Notes: generated by a model from the letters alone, not told the origin. A DNA stretch of 64,000 bases from Rothia mucilaginosa (GCF_901875305.1 NZ_CABFLY010000004.1:1-64000); one strand, 5' to 3'; positions 47,236 to 56,503 are shown, numbered from the stretch's first letter. A program made the numbers and translations.

Positions 47236-48987
47236 TTAAGAGGTGCTCGCCTCCGAGCAACTAGCGCCCGAAGAATCGCCACCAGAACTAGCCCCAGAGC
47301 ACAGCGCAATCGTGTGAGCATTCGCCAACATCATCTGCGCGTAGTGAGGAGCCTGCGCATCCAGGGTGTCCGAATAGAGCACCCCGGTACGCACCTGCGC
47401 CTCCCGAGCCAACTCCGTCAGAACCGGTGAACGCATCGCCGTGGACTTATCCAGGTAAATCGCCGGGACCTTCAAATCCTCGACCGTGCGACGCAGACGC
47501 TGACGCTGCTGAATACTCGGCTCGCCGCTGGCACTGGCACTCACAAAACCAGCAATGTGCAACCCGTAGGTGCTCGCCAGATAGCGGTAGCCGTCGTGCG
47601 TGGTGACCAGGTTGCGCGCCGCCTCCGGCAGGGCACCGTACACCTGACGCAACTGAGCGTCCAGGGCGTCGAGCTCCTTCATCACCTGCTCGGTGCGGGT
47701 CGCGTACTCGCTCGCACCCGCCGGGTCAGCGGAGGTGAGCGCGTCACGAATGACCTGCACGCTCGCCTTCGTGTTCGGCACCGAATGCCAAATGTGCGGG
47801 TCAATTTCGCCGTGCACGTGCTTGCCCAGAACGGCCTGGGCCAGCAGGTACACCTGGCCGCGATGCTCCGAAGCACCCGAACGCAGGAAGCGGTAGCTAC
47901 CGCCGGCGGGCACCTCCTGCAGGGTGCGGGAGGGGACCGCGACCACGGTGCGGTTCAGTTCGTACTCGACGGCGCCCTGGGAGGAATCCGCGCGAAGCAC
48001 GAGCCTGCCGTCACCGGTGCGTGCCGTAATATCGGCGTGACCTGCGGAAAGAACCTTGATCTCGGCGGCAGAAACGTTCTGCTCCTTCGCCAGGCGGTCC
48101 ACCAACTGTTGCGGGTCACGACCAACCGCGCAGTACAGGGTGCCGCGCGAAGAACGCACCGACTCCGGGGCCTTCACCGCGGTGGCCCTCAGCTCAATGG
48201 CGTACTCGCCGGCATCACTAAACGCCCACGACAGGTGCGTATGCGCCTGCAGAGGAAGCTCCAACGAACCCATATCGCCGGTACGAATCGCGGTGTCCCC
48301 CTCACGGGTGAGGTTCACGCCGCGCGCATGCGAATCGCACAGCATCTCCACCGCGCCGAAGGTCTGCGTAATGAACGCCGCCAGCTGCGCATTCGACGAA
48401 TCGGTAGAGGTGCGCGCCCGCACGCTCTGCACCTCAAAACGCATGCCGGCCTCCGAAGAATCGGCGGGGGCAGACTCGTTCTGCCCGCCCTCCTCAACGC
48501 GCAAACCCAGCCAGATGGAGTCCAGGGAGGCATCCTCCACGATGGCTTCCAGCTTGCCGCCGTACTGCTCAATCTTCTCCGCAACCGCCACGGACGCGAC
48601 CCCTGCGGGCAGGTTCGCCTCAACCATTTTGCTGAGCTTACGCTGCTCCAGCAGCAGACCGTTTGTCAGGGCGCAGCGTGCGTAGGCGACATCGCGGATA
48701 TCGCGCAGGCTCGGCTCGTACGAGTGCGGGTCGGCACCTGCAGGAACGAGAGAGTGCACGCTGGCGCGCTCTCCTGCAATCTGCTGCGCCAAATCCGCCA
48801 GGATCGGGGTCGTGGCGACCACGCGCATCCGGTCGGAGGGAGCATTGACGGTGCTGGCGCATCCGCTCAGCGCGAGGGCACCAGCCCCCATCCCCGCACC
48901 CACCGCGATACGGGAAGCGAGGGTGAGGGCGGTACGCCGACTATATGCTTGCGCGCGGTTGCCGGTATGCCTGCTATGCGGCGTCAC
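47236..48987 (-). CDS. ZnuA-like substrate-binding lipoprotein with inserted repeat domain
   Basis: A 583-residue lipoprotein. The signal segment contains SRRTALTLASRIAVG and the lipobox L-S-G-C near residue 42. The metal-binding protein fold is split: the first half (~55-160) has the His in 'VPAGADPHSYEPSLRD', and the second half (~370-570) has 'GEIDPHIWHSVPN', 'VTTHDGYRYLASTYGLHIAGF' and 'YLDKSTAM', the cluster A-I ligands. Between them (about 160-345) lies a surface-anchored repeat with 'HTHLSWAFSDAGEYAIELRATA'. The start is GTG 48987, overlapping the upstream LPXTG gene by 14 bases. Confidence 0.85.
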   Translation of the reverse strand: MTPHSRHTGNRAQAYSRRTALTLASRIAVGAGMGAGALALSGCASTVNAPSDRMRVVATTPILADLAQQIAGERASVHSLVPAGADPHSYEPSLRDIRDVAYARCALTNGLLLEQRKLSKMVEANLPAGVASVAVAEKIEQYGGKLEAIVEDASLDSIWLGLRVEEGGQNESAPADSSEAGMRFEVQSVRARTSTDSSNAQLAAFITQTFGAVEMLCDSHARGVNLTREGDTAIRTGDMGSLELPLQAHTHLSWAFSDAGEYAIELRATAVKAPESVRSSRGTLYCAVGRDPQQLVDRLAKEQNVSAAEIKVLSAGHADITARTGDGRLVLRADSSQGAVEYELNRTVVAVPSRTLQEVPAGGSYRFLRSGASEHRGQVYLLAQAVLGKHVHGEIDPHIWHSVPNTKASVQVIRDALTSADPAGASEYATRTEQVMKELDALDAQLRQVYGALPEAARNLVTTHDGYRYLASTYGLHIAGFVSASASGEPSIQQRQRLRRTVEDLKVPAIYLDKSTAMRSPVLTELAREAQVRTGVLYSDTLDAQAPHYAQMMLANAHTIALCSGASSGGDSSGASCSEASTS

Positions 48988-51253
48988 CGCTGCGGCCCTT
49001 TCGGCGTGCCGAACGCAGAATCATGGCACCGAGTGCCAGCGCCAGAATAGAGGTGCTGACCATGAACGGGTCGATGACCACGCCGGTGTTTGGTAGCTTA
49101 CCTGCGGCGGCTGCCTTCTGGGCGTTCGCGAGTTCCTGGCTGGTCAGGGCGCAATCCTCACCGGAGGCGGTCTTACCGACGATGCGCACCTTAGATCCGT
49201 CGGGCTTGGTGACGATGCCGGTGGCTTCGTCCACGGTGCCGTTGAGTGGGTTCTTGGCGGTGCTCTTCTCGCCGCCGTCCTGCTTGGTGCCCGCCGCACC
49301 CTGCGCGTTGTTGCTTGCCGGGGCGTTATCGGGGTTGCCGACGGTGAAGTGTAGTACCGATTCGCTGCTGACCTGCTGACCGTTCTTCAGGCGCGCAGTC
49401 CAGCCGATGGTCACGGTGTAGCGACCCTCGGCGGTGAACACCCAATTGCTGTGCTGGTGGGTGTTTGCGGGCACCTGGAAGGAGCCGCCGCTACGCGAAT
49501 CGAAGACCTTCTGACCGGCGGAACCGAAGTTGCCGGAGAGGAAGGTGGATAGGGTGCCGGGGCCCTCAAAGCCGTTGAGGCTCATGGTAACGGGGCCGTC
49601 GAGCTGCTTGAGCAGTTCGGGGTCCTGGGTGCTCCAGCCGAGCCAGGGCACGCCCTGCTGCTGGGTTGCACCGATCATGTACACGGGGGTGCCCGCCGGG
49701 GCGATGTCTTCCATGCCTGCGGGCAGGTTGAGCTTCGCGGCGTCATTGAGTACGAACTCGAGGGCGCCGGGGGAGACGTGGCGGGCGGGGCTGGTGCGGT
49801 CGTCCTTCACGCTGCTGGTGAGGTTGCCGCCGTTGAGGACCGGGCCCACATCGAAGTGGCCGTGGGTGACTTCTTCACGGCCGCTGTGCTCGGCGGTGTT
49901 GACCACGGCAAGGGTGGGGATGCCAGTCGGCGCCTGGGCCGCCTGGGCGTTCTGCTTGCTGTCCTTCGCGCTCTTGGAATCTTGAGAATCTTTGGCGTCT
50001 TCAGCGGGAACCTCGGTGGCGATGCACTGCTGGTTCAGGCTGCCGGGCAGGCCGGAGGAGAGGATACCGCCGCCGCTGTTGTTGCCGGGTGCGGTGACGT
50101 TCTGGGCGTTGGAACCCTTCACGCTGGATCCCTTCACACCGTGGGAGTTGCCACCCTTGCTTTCGCCCTTGTCAGAGCCGTTATTGGTGGTGTTGTCGGC
50201 GCCGCTGATAGCGGTAACACCGGATCCACCCTGGGATGCCTGCTCACCATTCGCCGCCGCCTTCGCGCCGTTCGGGTCGGTCACCTGCGCGGCGTTCTGA
50301 CCGTTCACGGATGCGTCCATGCGGCGAATACCGGTGGATGCGCTCGCCTCGGCAGAGGCGCCAGCCTCAGCACTTGCGGAAGTAGATGCGCTGGCGCTGC
50401 TGGTGGCGCTCTCGGTGGCGGTGGAGGTCGCCTCGGGGGTTTCCGCCGCTTCGCGCGTGCTCTCCTTTGCGGCGTTCTGCGCGTTCAGGAGCTTGAAGCC
50501 GTCCTCAGCGTTAGTGCCCACGGCGATGGTGTAGGTCGCTTCGGAGCTGACCGGGGTGCCGTCGGTAAGGGTTGCGGTGGCGCGGAACGTCAGCTGGTAG
50601 ATGCCGGCGCGGGTGAACGCCCAACTGAGGTGCTCGTGGCCGCCCGCGGTGATGGTGTGCGGTGCGAGCTGGTCGTTAGTGCTGAAGACGCGCGGGTTGT
50701 CGCGGCCGGATTCGGTGAAGACTTCGGCGCGGCCGCCTTCGGGTACGCTGCTGCGCACGAGTTCAAGGTTGATGGTGTCGCCCTTGAGCGCGCCGGGGCG
50801 GATTCCTTCCGCGCCGAGGCCGGGGTAGAGCAGGCCGCGGGTGCGGGTGGAGGGAATGTAGAAGACGTCGGTGCCTTCGGGGGCAATGTAGTCGTAGCCT
50901 GCGGCGACGGTGGTGTGTGCGTCCTCGACGTCGGGCAGGTGGAAGACGGTGTGGGCGGGGTTGAATCGTCCCTGCTGGCCGGGGGCGGTGTCTGCGAGGG
51001 TGCCGAGGGTGAACTGGTTGCCGTCGAGGAAGGCGTTGAGCATTTCGGTGTGTACGCCCGCGATGACGTAGTCACCTTCGTAGTTGACGTAGGTGCGCGA
51101 CTCGGTACCTGCCTGGGTACCGGCCTGGTTTTCCTGCGCCTGTGCGGCGGTGAAGGTGCCGACCTGGGGCAGGGCGAGGGGTGCCCCGAGTGCGAGGGTG
51201 CATCCGAGGGTGGTTGCGCTGAGTAGGCTCAGGGGTTTGGTGCGTCCTTGCAT
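48974..51253 (-). CDS. LPXTG cell-wall surface protein with two anchored-repeat domains
   Basis: A 759-residue exported protein. A signal peptide (~1-40) is followed by repeat 1 (~45-255, with 'HEHLSWAFTRAGIYQLTFRA'), a long Ser/Ala/Gly/Asn-rich linker, repeat 2 (~490-660, 'GHFDVGPVLNGGN', 'HQHSNWVFTAEGRYTVTIG'), and a sorting signal LPNTG near residue 720, then a hydrophobic helix and R-R-K. I choose ATG 51253 with AAGGAG upstream; the open frame runs 64 more codons up with no signal. It is the first gene of the operon and faces the LAXTG gene at 51540. Confidence 0.85.
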   Translation of the reverse strand: MQGRTKPLSLLSATTLGCTLALGAPLALPQVGTFTAAQAQENQAGTQAGTESRTYVNYEGDYVIAGVHTEMLNAFLDGNQFTLGTLADTAPGQQGRFNPAHTVFHLPDVEDAHTTVAAGYDYIAPEGTDVFYIPSTRTRGLLYPGLGAEGIRPGALKGDTINLELVRSSVPEGGRAEVFTESGRDNPRVFSTNDQLAPHTITAGGHEHLSWAFTRAGIYQLTFRATATLTDGTPVSSEATYTIAVGTNAEDGFKLLNAQNAAKESTREAAETPEATSTATESATSSASASTSASAEAGASAEASASTGIRRMDASVNGQNAAQVTDPNGAKAAANGEQASQGGSGVTAISGADNTTNNGSDKGESKGGNSHGVKGSSVKGSNAQNVTAPGNNSGGGILSSGLPGSLNQQCIATEVPAEDAKDSQDSKSAKDSKQNAQAAQAPTGIPTLAVVNTAEHSGREEVTHGHFDVGPVLNGGNLTSSVKDDRTSPARHVSPGALEFVLNDAAKLNLPAGMEDIAPAGTPVYMIGATQQQGVPWLGWSTQDPELLKQLDGPVTMSLNGFEGPGTLSTFLSGNFGSAGQKVFDSRSGGSFQVPANTHQHSNWVFTAEGRYTVTIGWTARLKNGQQVSSESVLHFTVGNPDNAPASNNAQGAAGTKQDGGEKSTAKNPLNGTVDEATGIVTKPDGSKVRIVGKTASGEDCALTSQELANAQKAAAAGKLPNTGVVIDPFMVSTSILALALGAMILRSARRKGRSGDAA

Positions 51254-51539
51254 GGTGGCTCCTTGGATGACTGCTCGTTGGCTGGCGCGCCGCCCGGGTT
51301 CCCGGGGTGTGCCGGGTGGTAGGCCGGGGCTAGTCCCGGCGACCTGTTGCCGGGGTCCGGGTTTTGCCCCGTTAGTGGGCGCGTGCGTGCTGTTTCTCTT
51401 TGTGAATGTATGTGGTGTGTGTGCGGGTTTTATGCCGCGGCACACCGGTGTTTCTGAGAATCACTATACTCAGCTATTGCATAAATGACAATTATTTGCA
51501 AAAGAGCTACCCTAAGAAATAGAAGTGAGAAAGGTTATC
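51254..51539. promoter_or_regulatory. Divergent promoter region of the two surface-protein genes
   Basis: A 286-base gap. The half next to 51540 is A+T-rich and contains an imperfect 25-base inverted repeat at 51477-51501 whose arms are TTGCA and TGCAA, and another with TGAG/CTCA arms around 51454-51472. Either could be a Zur- or Fur-like site, but neither fits a known consensus well. Both genes are likely to share this control. Confidence 0.4.
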
Positions 51540-54467
51540 ATGAATTCCCAGAAGCAGACCCAACGACGGGTCGCCACACACACCCCCGCACTCTTCATCC
51601 CCGGCGGCAAGCCCGCCCTCCGCCGCGCCGCCGCATTCCTCTCCTCCGCAGCACTGCTCGCGCTCGCCGGCGCTGCCCCCTCCCTGCCCGCCGCCGCAGG
51701 CCCCGACGACGGAAAAATCGTCACCACCAAGGGCCACGTCGACGCCCCCAAAGCCTACTGGGACGAGCAGAACGGCACCTTCGTCCTCATGAACGAGGCG
51801 AACCCCTACAAGACCGGCGCAGACACCTACGAACTGGACAAGACCGTCAACTGGGTCGGCAAGGGCTACAGCGGCCGCGACGGCAAGTCGCAGTACACCA
51901 TGACCCTGGGCGACTCGCCCTCCCTGGCGTTCCTCGGCGAACCCGGCCAGACCCTCTACATGGCACCGCACCTGACCTCCGGCAACCAGGACCCCATCTG
52001 GGCTGGCCTGGGCGCCTCCGCTAAGATCCCCACCGAACGCTTCCGTGACGGCGTGTTCGTCACCGACGTTCTCTCCGTTGAGGGCCCGGGCCGCATGGAG
52101 CTCTTCCGCTACAACCCGGACGACGCCCCCGCCGACGTGTACCGCATGCTCTCCAGTAGCTCGACCGGCTGGCACTCCTGGCTGCTCGACAAGGGCAGCC
52201 ACACCCACAACACCACGACCTTCACCCGCCCCGGCCGCTACGTGGTCACCTACCGCACCGTGGCGCGCTCCACCGACGGCCGCATCATCAGCTCCAAGCC
52301 GTCGAAGCTGGTCTGGCAGGTTGGCGGCATGCAGCCCGTGCTCGGTGACGGCACCCCCACCGCCGTGCCCACCGTCGACCGCTACAATGCGGCACCCGTT
52401 GGCGACCTGGACGCCGCAAAGTACGTGCTGTCCGTGGCACCGCACCGCCTGGATGCCGACCTGGCAAAGAACAAGGACGCCGACGACAAGCTCAGCGACA
52501 TCACCTTCACCGCCGCGAACAAGAACCTCAAGGGCACCCTGACCCTGTACAACAACGGCTACTTCCTGACCGATCTGCCGGTCGTGAGCGGTACCGCCAC
52601 CTGGTCTGAAATGCTCGGTAGCGAGGGCTCCCAGCTGCAGGCGGTCTTCACCCCCGACACCTCCGACGCGAACAGCGCGGAGGCGTCCCGCTGGATCTCG
52701 CACAAGCTCGCCTACGAGCCCGGCAAGGCTGAGAGCGTGTACAGCGACGACGGTAACGGCTCCTGGCCCGAAGAAATCCCGGACGAAGCGAACACCGTAC
52801 TCAGCACCCAGCAGTACACGCCGACCAGCATGGACTACGACGTGACCGTCACCCCGAACGGCAACGGCTTCAGCACCGTTGAGGTCCGCTTCAAGGACCC
52901 GAAGGTGCGCGGCTTCCTGCGCGGCGGCTTCTACGCCCAGGATGACCCGGTCTACCCGTACCTCGACCTGGAAGGCTCCGTTGAGGATGGCGTGGTGCGC
53001 TTTACCTTCCGTGACGAGTCGTTCTACAAGGGTACGGCTCTGCGTGTGAAGATGCTGACCCACCCGGATATGAACGCTTCCGCCTCCACCACTGAGGTTG
53101 CGGCGAACTACGAGCCGGGCACCAAGTACACCGCGCACGGTGCTTTGGCTCCCGATAGCGCACCCATTAGCGATGCGCCGAAGCCTGCTCCGGTGGACCC
53201 GTCGCCGAGCGCTGAGCCTACCGTCGCGCCTTCTGCTGAGCCGAGCAACGAGCCGAGCATTGCGCCTACGACCTCACCGAGTGAGGTTCCGAGCGTGCCT
53301 GCAGTGCCCAGCGAGCCGGCGCCCTCTAGCCCCACGCCCGCGAACCCGACCCCGAGCGCCCCTGCTCCGACTAGCCCGGCACCGTCTGCGCAGCCGTCCA
53401 CCCCCGGAACCCCCGGCCACCAGTGCGTGCCCGGCAAGATTGACGGCCGCACCAAGATTTCGCACGGCCACCTGGATATCCAGGCGACCCTGAAGGACCG
53501 CCAGCTGTCCGTGGGTCTGCGTGACGACAGCGGCATCATTGACGCCGATTCGACCGTGCGCCCGCTCGATTCGGTCGTGTGGACCGTCAGCGAGAACGCC
53601 CGCCGTGTACGCACCGAACGTATGGCTGATGAGAAGCTGAACTTTATGGGCCCGGTCGGTACCGCCTTCTACGGCCTGCCGCAGACTCAGCAGAGCGGCC
53701 TGCCCTGGCCCGGCTACAACACGCAGGACATTGACTACTCGCAGCTGCGCGACCCGGTGCGCCTGCACGTGGTTCCGAAGGTCATGCCTGAGGGCGCACG
53801 CTTCGGCATGTTCACCGAGTCGCTGAACGGTGCGGATGTGCTGCTGGATTCGACGACCGGCAAGACCACGATCGACATTGATTACGCGACGCACGCGCAC
53901 GCGAACTGGGTGTTCTCTGAGCCCGGCCAGTACATGTTTGACGTGCACTATTCTGCGACCCTGGCTGATGGTACTGAGGTGAACAGCCCGGTGCAGCAGC
54001 TTGCGGTTGCTGTGGGTAAGAAGGCGTCGGATGCGTGCTCGTTTGAGACTGCCGTGCCGAAGGACCCGAACGCGGCTGCGGACGACTTTAGTGGTGTGCG
54101 CCGTGTGGATTCGGCAACCCCGGGTGGTACCGCTGGTGCTAACCAGCCCGGCTCCGCGCAGTCTGGTGCCGCGCAGGCTGGTCAGTCCGGTCAGGCTGGT
54201 GCTTCCGGTGCTGCCGGTGATGTGAACGCGCAGGGTTCGGCTGACGGTTCTGCTGGCGGCGTGTACCCGGGCGGTATCTCCGGCGGTGGCACTGGTGGTG
54301 GCTCTTTGGGTCAGTCTGGTGTGTCTGCTGCGTCGGGTGGCGTGAGCTCCCAGCAGGGTGGCCTGGCGCGTACTGGTTTTGGTGCGGTGTCTGTGGCTGT
54401 GGGTGGCGCACTGGTGCTTGGTGCGGGCACTGTGATGGTGCTGCGTTCTCGCCGCCGCGCTTCTTAG
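51540..54467 (+). CDS. LAXTG cell-wall surface protein with anchored-repeat domains
   Basis: A 975-residue exported protein. An N-terminal basic stretch and helix (~30-55, ending A-A-A-G) form the signal. Repeat 1 lies at ~60-265 ('GHVDAPKAYWDEQNG', 'SHTHNTTTFTRPGRYVVTYRT'), a divergent module at ~285-500, and a Pro/Ser/Ala/Glu-rich stalk (~545-630). A last repeat follows (~635-830, 'GHLDIQATLKDRQ', 'HAHANWVFSEPGQYMFDVHYSA') and a Gly/Ser/Ala region. The C-terminus is LARTG near residue 942, a hydrophobic helix and R-R-R-A-S. LARTG fits the LAXTG motif of class E sortases such as that at 10235. ATG 51540 has AGAAAGG upstream. Confidence 0.87.
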   Translation: MNSQKQTQRRVATHTPALFIPGGKPALRRAAAFLSSAALLALAGAAPSLPAAAGPDDGKIVTTKGHVDAPKAYWDEQNGTFVLMNEANPYKTGADTYELDKTVNWVGKGYSGRDGKSQYTMTLGDSPSLAFLGEPGQTLYMAPHLTSGNQDPIWAGLGASAKIPTERFRDGVFVTDVLSVEGPGRMELFRYNPDDAPADVYRMLSSSSTGWHSWLLDKGSHTHNTTTFTRPGRYVVTYRTVARSTDGRIISSKPSKLVWQVGGMQPVLGDGTPTAVPTVDRYNAAPVGDLDAAKYVLSVAPHRLDADLAKNKDADDKLSDITFTAANKNLKGTLTLYNNGYFLTDLPVVSGTATWSEMLGSEGSQLQAVFTPDTSDANSAEASRWISHKLAYEPGKAESVYSDDGNGSWPEEIPDEANTVLSTQQYTPTSMDYDVTVTPNGNGFSTVEVRFKDPKVRGFLRGGFYAQDDPVYPYLDLEGSVEDGVVRFTFRDESFYKGTALRVKMLTHPDMNASASTTEVAANYEPGTKYTAHGALAPDSAPISDAPKPAPVDPSPSAEPTVAPSAEPSNEPSIAPTTSPSEVPSVPAVPSEPAPSSPTPANPTPSAPAPTSPAPSAQPSTPGTPGHQCVPGKIDGRTKISHGHLDIQATLKDRQLSVGLRDDSGIIDADSTVRPLDSVVWTVSENARRVRTERMADEKLNFMGPVGTAFYGLPQTQQSGLPWPGYNTQDIDYSQLRDPVRLHVVPKVMPEGARFGMFTESLNGADVLLDSTTGKTTIDIDYATHAHANWVFSEPGQYMFDVHYSATLADGTEVNSPVQQLAVAVGKKASDACSFETAVPKDPNAAADDFSGVRRVDSATPGGTAGANQPGSAQSGAAQAGQSGQAGASGAAGDVNAQGSADGSAGGVYPGGISGGGTGGGSLGQSGVSAASGGVSSQQGGLARTGFGAVSVAVGGALVLGAGTVMVLRSRRRAS

Positions 54468-54499
54468 CGCTCGCCGCGTGAGGATGCGCTGATAGGGTG

Positions 54500-54548
54500 A
54501 AGCCCCCGCGGCTGAGAGGATGACTCTCGGCTACGGGGGCTTTGTTTT
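54500..54548 (+). terminator. Terminator of the LAXTG surface-protein gene
   Basis: A strong outer stem (AAGCCCCCG 54500-54508 with CGGGGGCTT 54534-54542) has inner pairing of GAGAG with CTCTC, followed by TGTTTTT. Confidence 0.88.
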
Positions 54549-54563
54549 TAATTTATGAGGTTG

Positions 54564-54941
54564 TTATTCTTTGATTTCTTCAAAGCGGGTCGTATCAAAA
54601 TCCCGTTCCTTTTTAGGTGATGAATTTGCGACATGGAATAGGTATTTTTTACCAGGCTGAGCTGTTGCAACGTAGGCGGGAACCTTCCAGCCTTCTGGGG
54701 CTTCATACAATGTGAGGGTACCGCATTCTTCTGTCTCAAAAAATCCTTTTGGCCTAATATCATTCATGCCGCTTACTGTGCCGCCGCGCTCTTTCGTATA
54801 TGCCTTAGTTACGGTGCAGGTAGCGGTGATACCGTCACTGTCATCACGTGAGTATTTAGGGAAAACAAAGAACATGTACCAAAGAATGATGAATGAAATA
54901 ATGAGCGCTATCCTTTGGCGGCGTTTATAATTAATTTCCAT
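54564..54941 (-). CDS. Hypothetical membrane-anchored protein
   Basis: A 125-residue protein with one N-terminal helix (IALIISFIILWYMFFVFP) and an extracellular-type domain of ~90 residues with two cysteines (ITATCTVTKAY, EECGTLTLY), which may form a disulphide. ATG 54941 is chosen because GAGG lies six bases upstream; an ATG four codons earlier abuts the ribosome site. It is last in a row of minus-strand membrane-protein genes. The visibly lower G+C and the Asn/Lys/Ile content differ from the surface-protein locus. Function unknown; an immunity or accessory role for the nearby toxin locus is only a guess. Confidence 0.55.
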   Translation of the reverse strand: MEINYKRRQRIALIISFIILWYMFFVFPKYSRDDSDGITATCTVTKAYTKERGGTVSGMNDIRPKGFFETEECGTLTLYEAPEGWKVPAYVATAQPGKKYLFHVANSSPKKERDFDTTRFEEIKE

Positions 54942-54965
54942 TAACTGCCTCATTCCTTGATAGAT

Positions 54966-55424
54966 TTACATATCGACGTCGGCAAGACCAGTAACCTTCT
55001 CGCGACCCCTGAAATAAAGAATGGTCATACCCCTATCGTCCAACTCATTCACCCTCGCCACATCATCCGAATTATTCATATCAGGCCAACGCTCATTCTC
55101 AATCCTGAACCGCACAATCGCCAAGATGCGATAGTTATTGTGGGTAGTCGGACCAAAGGCAGCAATCTGTTTACCGGAGCGGGTATAGAAGCCCACCATA
55201 TCCTGATCTTCAACATTCAGCGTTTCGTAATACACGATGCTGTCTATCGCGTTAATAGGGTAGCGGGTCGGATTAGCTGACCAGACGCGCTGCTCAATAC
55301 CTTCAGGGGAGAGCTTCACGTAAGCGACAAGAATATAGCGAGAACACAAGAAAAAGAATAACGCTAAAGCAATTCCGGCGATATTAAACCAGATACCCAT
55401 ATTTCCACTATGACTATTGGCCAT
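54966..55424 (-). CDS. Hypothetical membrane protein with PH-like domain
   Basis: A 152-residue protein. One helix (~12-33, IAGIALALFFFLCSRYI) is followed by a compact domain with strand patterns 'VKLSPEGIEQRVW', 'RYPINAIDSIVYYET' and 'VGFYTRSGKQIAAFG' that resemble bacterial PH-like domains. The frame overlaps the end of the gene upstream (55364-55627) by 61 bases; a second ATG at 55400 would shorten this. G+C is low. No known function. Confidence 0.55.
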   Translation of the reverse strand: MANSHSGNMGIWFNIAGIALALFFFLCSRYILVAYVKLSPEGIEQRVWSANPTRYPINAIDSIVYYETLNVEDQDMVGFYTRSGKQIAAFGPTTHNNYRILAIVRFRIENERWPDMNNSDDVARVNELDDRGMTILYFRGREKVTGLADVDM

Positions 55425-55627
55425 ATATATCCAAAAAATGGAATTAATGGATTAAATATACAAATCCATACCTCAAAGCGATTTACTCGCCTAATGTAAA
55501 TTCCTTCTGCTTCTTTTTTCTTATCTTGGTGTCGATTAATCTCGTACCTGATAATAATGTAGGGGATAGAGGCAATGGAGAGAACTAAGATAATTCCCCA
55601 GAAAATACTAAAGATGGTATCTAGCAT
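55364..55627 (-). CDS. Small two-helix membrane protein, unknown function
   Basis: An 87-residue protein with a helix at ~5-27 (SIFWGIILVLSIASIPYIIIR), a charged loop (NRHQDKKKEAEG) and a second hydrophobic region (~52-80). It starts three bases after the gene at 55631-56503 ends, so the two are co-transcribed, and its end overlaps the next gene. No homology recognised. Confidence 0.5.
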   Translation of the reverse strand: MLDTIFSIFWGIILVLSIASIPYIIIRYEINRHQDKKKEAEGIYIRRVNRFEVWICIFNPLIPFFGYIWPIVIVEIWVSGLISPELL

Positions 55628-55630
55628 GCT

Positions 55631-56503
55631 TTACTCCGCCTCCTGAACGCTAGCGTGAGAAGAGGAATCCGCGTCTTCGTTCTCAGGAATGGTGATACCC
55701 ACGGTGACGTACTTCTTCACCGACCACCCATTCATCGCCACCGATGCCGCGAAGAACAGTGCAGGCAGCAACTCCAGACGAACCAGCGAATAGCCCAAGT
55801 ATCCAAGCGCAATACACCCAGCCAAACCAGCCACGCCAATACACACGGCACGCAGGGTGCGGTACCCCTCGGTTCCCTCCTCAAAGCGGGTGCCCTGCAG
55901 GTAAAAGAGGCCCTCACGCACAACACGCAGGAACCCAGGAGCCAGGAAAAGCGCAACCGCCAGAGCCGCCGGATCATAGCCTGCAGTCATGAAACTAGTC
56001 AGAGGAACCACAAGGCACAGAACCGTGAAAATAGCCGCCGACACAACACCCACACGGGCTGAGCGCTTATCCAGCTGTTCCATGCGCTGCAGGTTAGGAA
56101 TATCGTCATTAGGCTCGGTCGGCTGAATGAGGAAGTAGGTAATGAATATTCCGCCAGCCATGTACCAGGAAGCGAAGTTCGTCTCAGGGGTCCATGGAGT
56201 CTGGTCCCCCTGGAGTACACCGAAAGCCGTAAGAACTGTCAGTACAATCAAGCCCACCGCGCTGATGGAGTGAACGAAGATAAAGAAGTGGTGGAAGAGG
56301 CCACCGTTTGATTCGTAGCCAATACCTCCCTTGAGTACTGTATCTATGGCTGAGAGACCGATAGTACTTGCAACGAGGAACATTGCGCCCCACGGCCAGC
56401 CCCCAAAAATGCCCGATAACAACGACACAAGAATCATGAAGCTAAAGCAGAACCATAGGAAGATTAGCCATAGGATTCTGAAGGTTTCAGAGATAGCGTT
56501 CAT
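55631..56503 (-). CDS. Integral membrane protein, unknown function
   Basis: A 290-residue protein with about eight hydrophobic segments across residues 5-265 and a charged tail (PENEDADSSSHASVQEAE). It begins at ATG 56503 after AAAGGGGAAA. No transport motif is evident. It heads the set of minus-strand genes down to 54564 and follows the short gene at 56521 by 17 bases. It may anchor or assist a secretion or immunity function, but this is unproven. Confidence 0.6.
   Translation of the reverse strand: MNAISETFRILWLIFLWFCFSFMILVSLLSGIFGGWPWGAMFLVASTIGLSAIDTVLKGGIGYESNGGLFHHFFIFVHSISAVGLIVLTVLTAFGVLQGDQTPWTPETNFASWYMAGGIFITYFLIQPTEPNDDIPNLQRMEQLDKRSARVGVVSAAIFTVLCLVVPLTSFMTAGYDPAALAVALFLAPGFLRVVREGLFYLQGTRFEEGTEGYRTLRAVCIGVAGLAGCIALGYLGYSLVRLELLPALFFAASVAMNGWSVKKYVTVGITIPENEDADSSSHASVQEAE

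Noticed and set aside
47557..49050. Long open frames antisense to the surface-protein and lipoprotein genes (also 49778-51226, 51507-53138, 11024-11764, 15924-17366)
   Set aside because: High-G+C coding strands leave long stop-free frames opposite. These have Arg/His-rich or Gly/Val-rich composition, no ribosome sites and overlap genes with clear domains.
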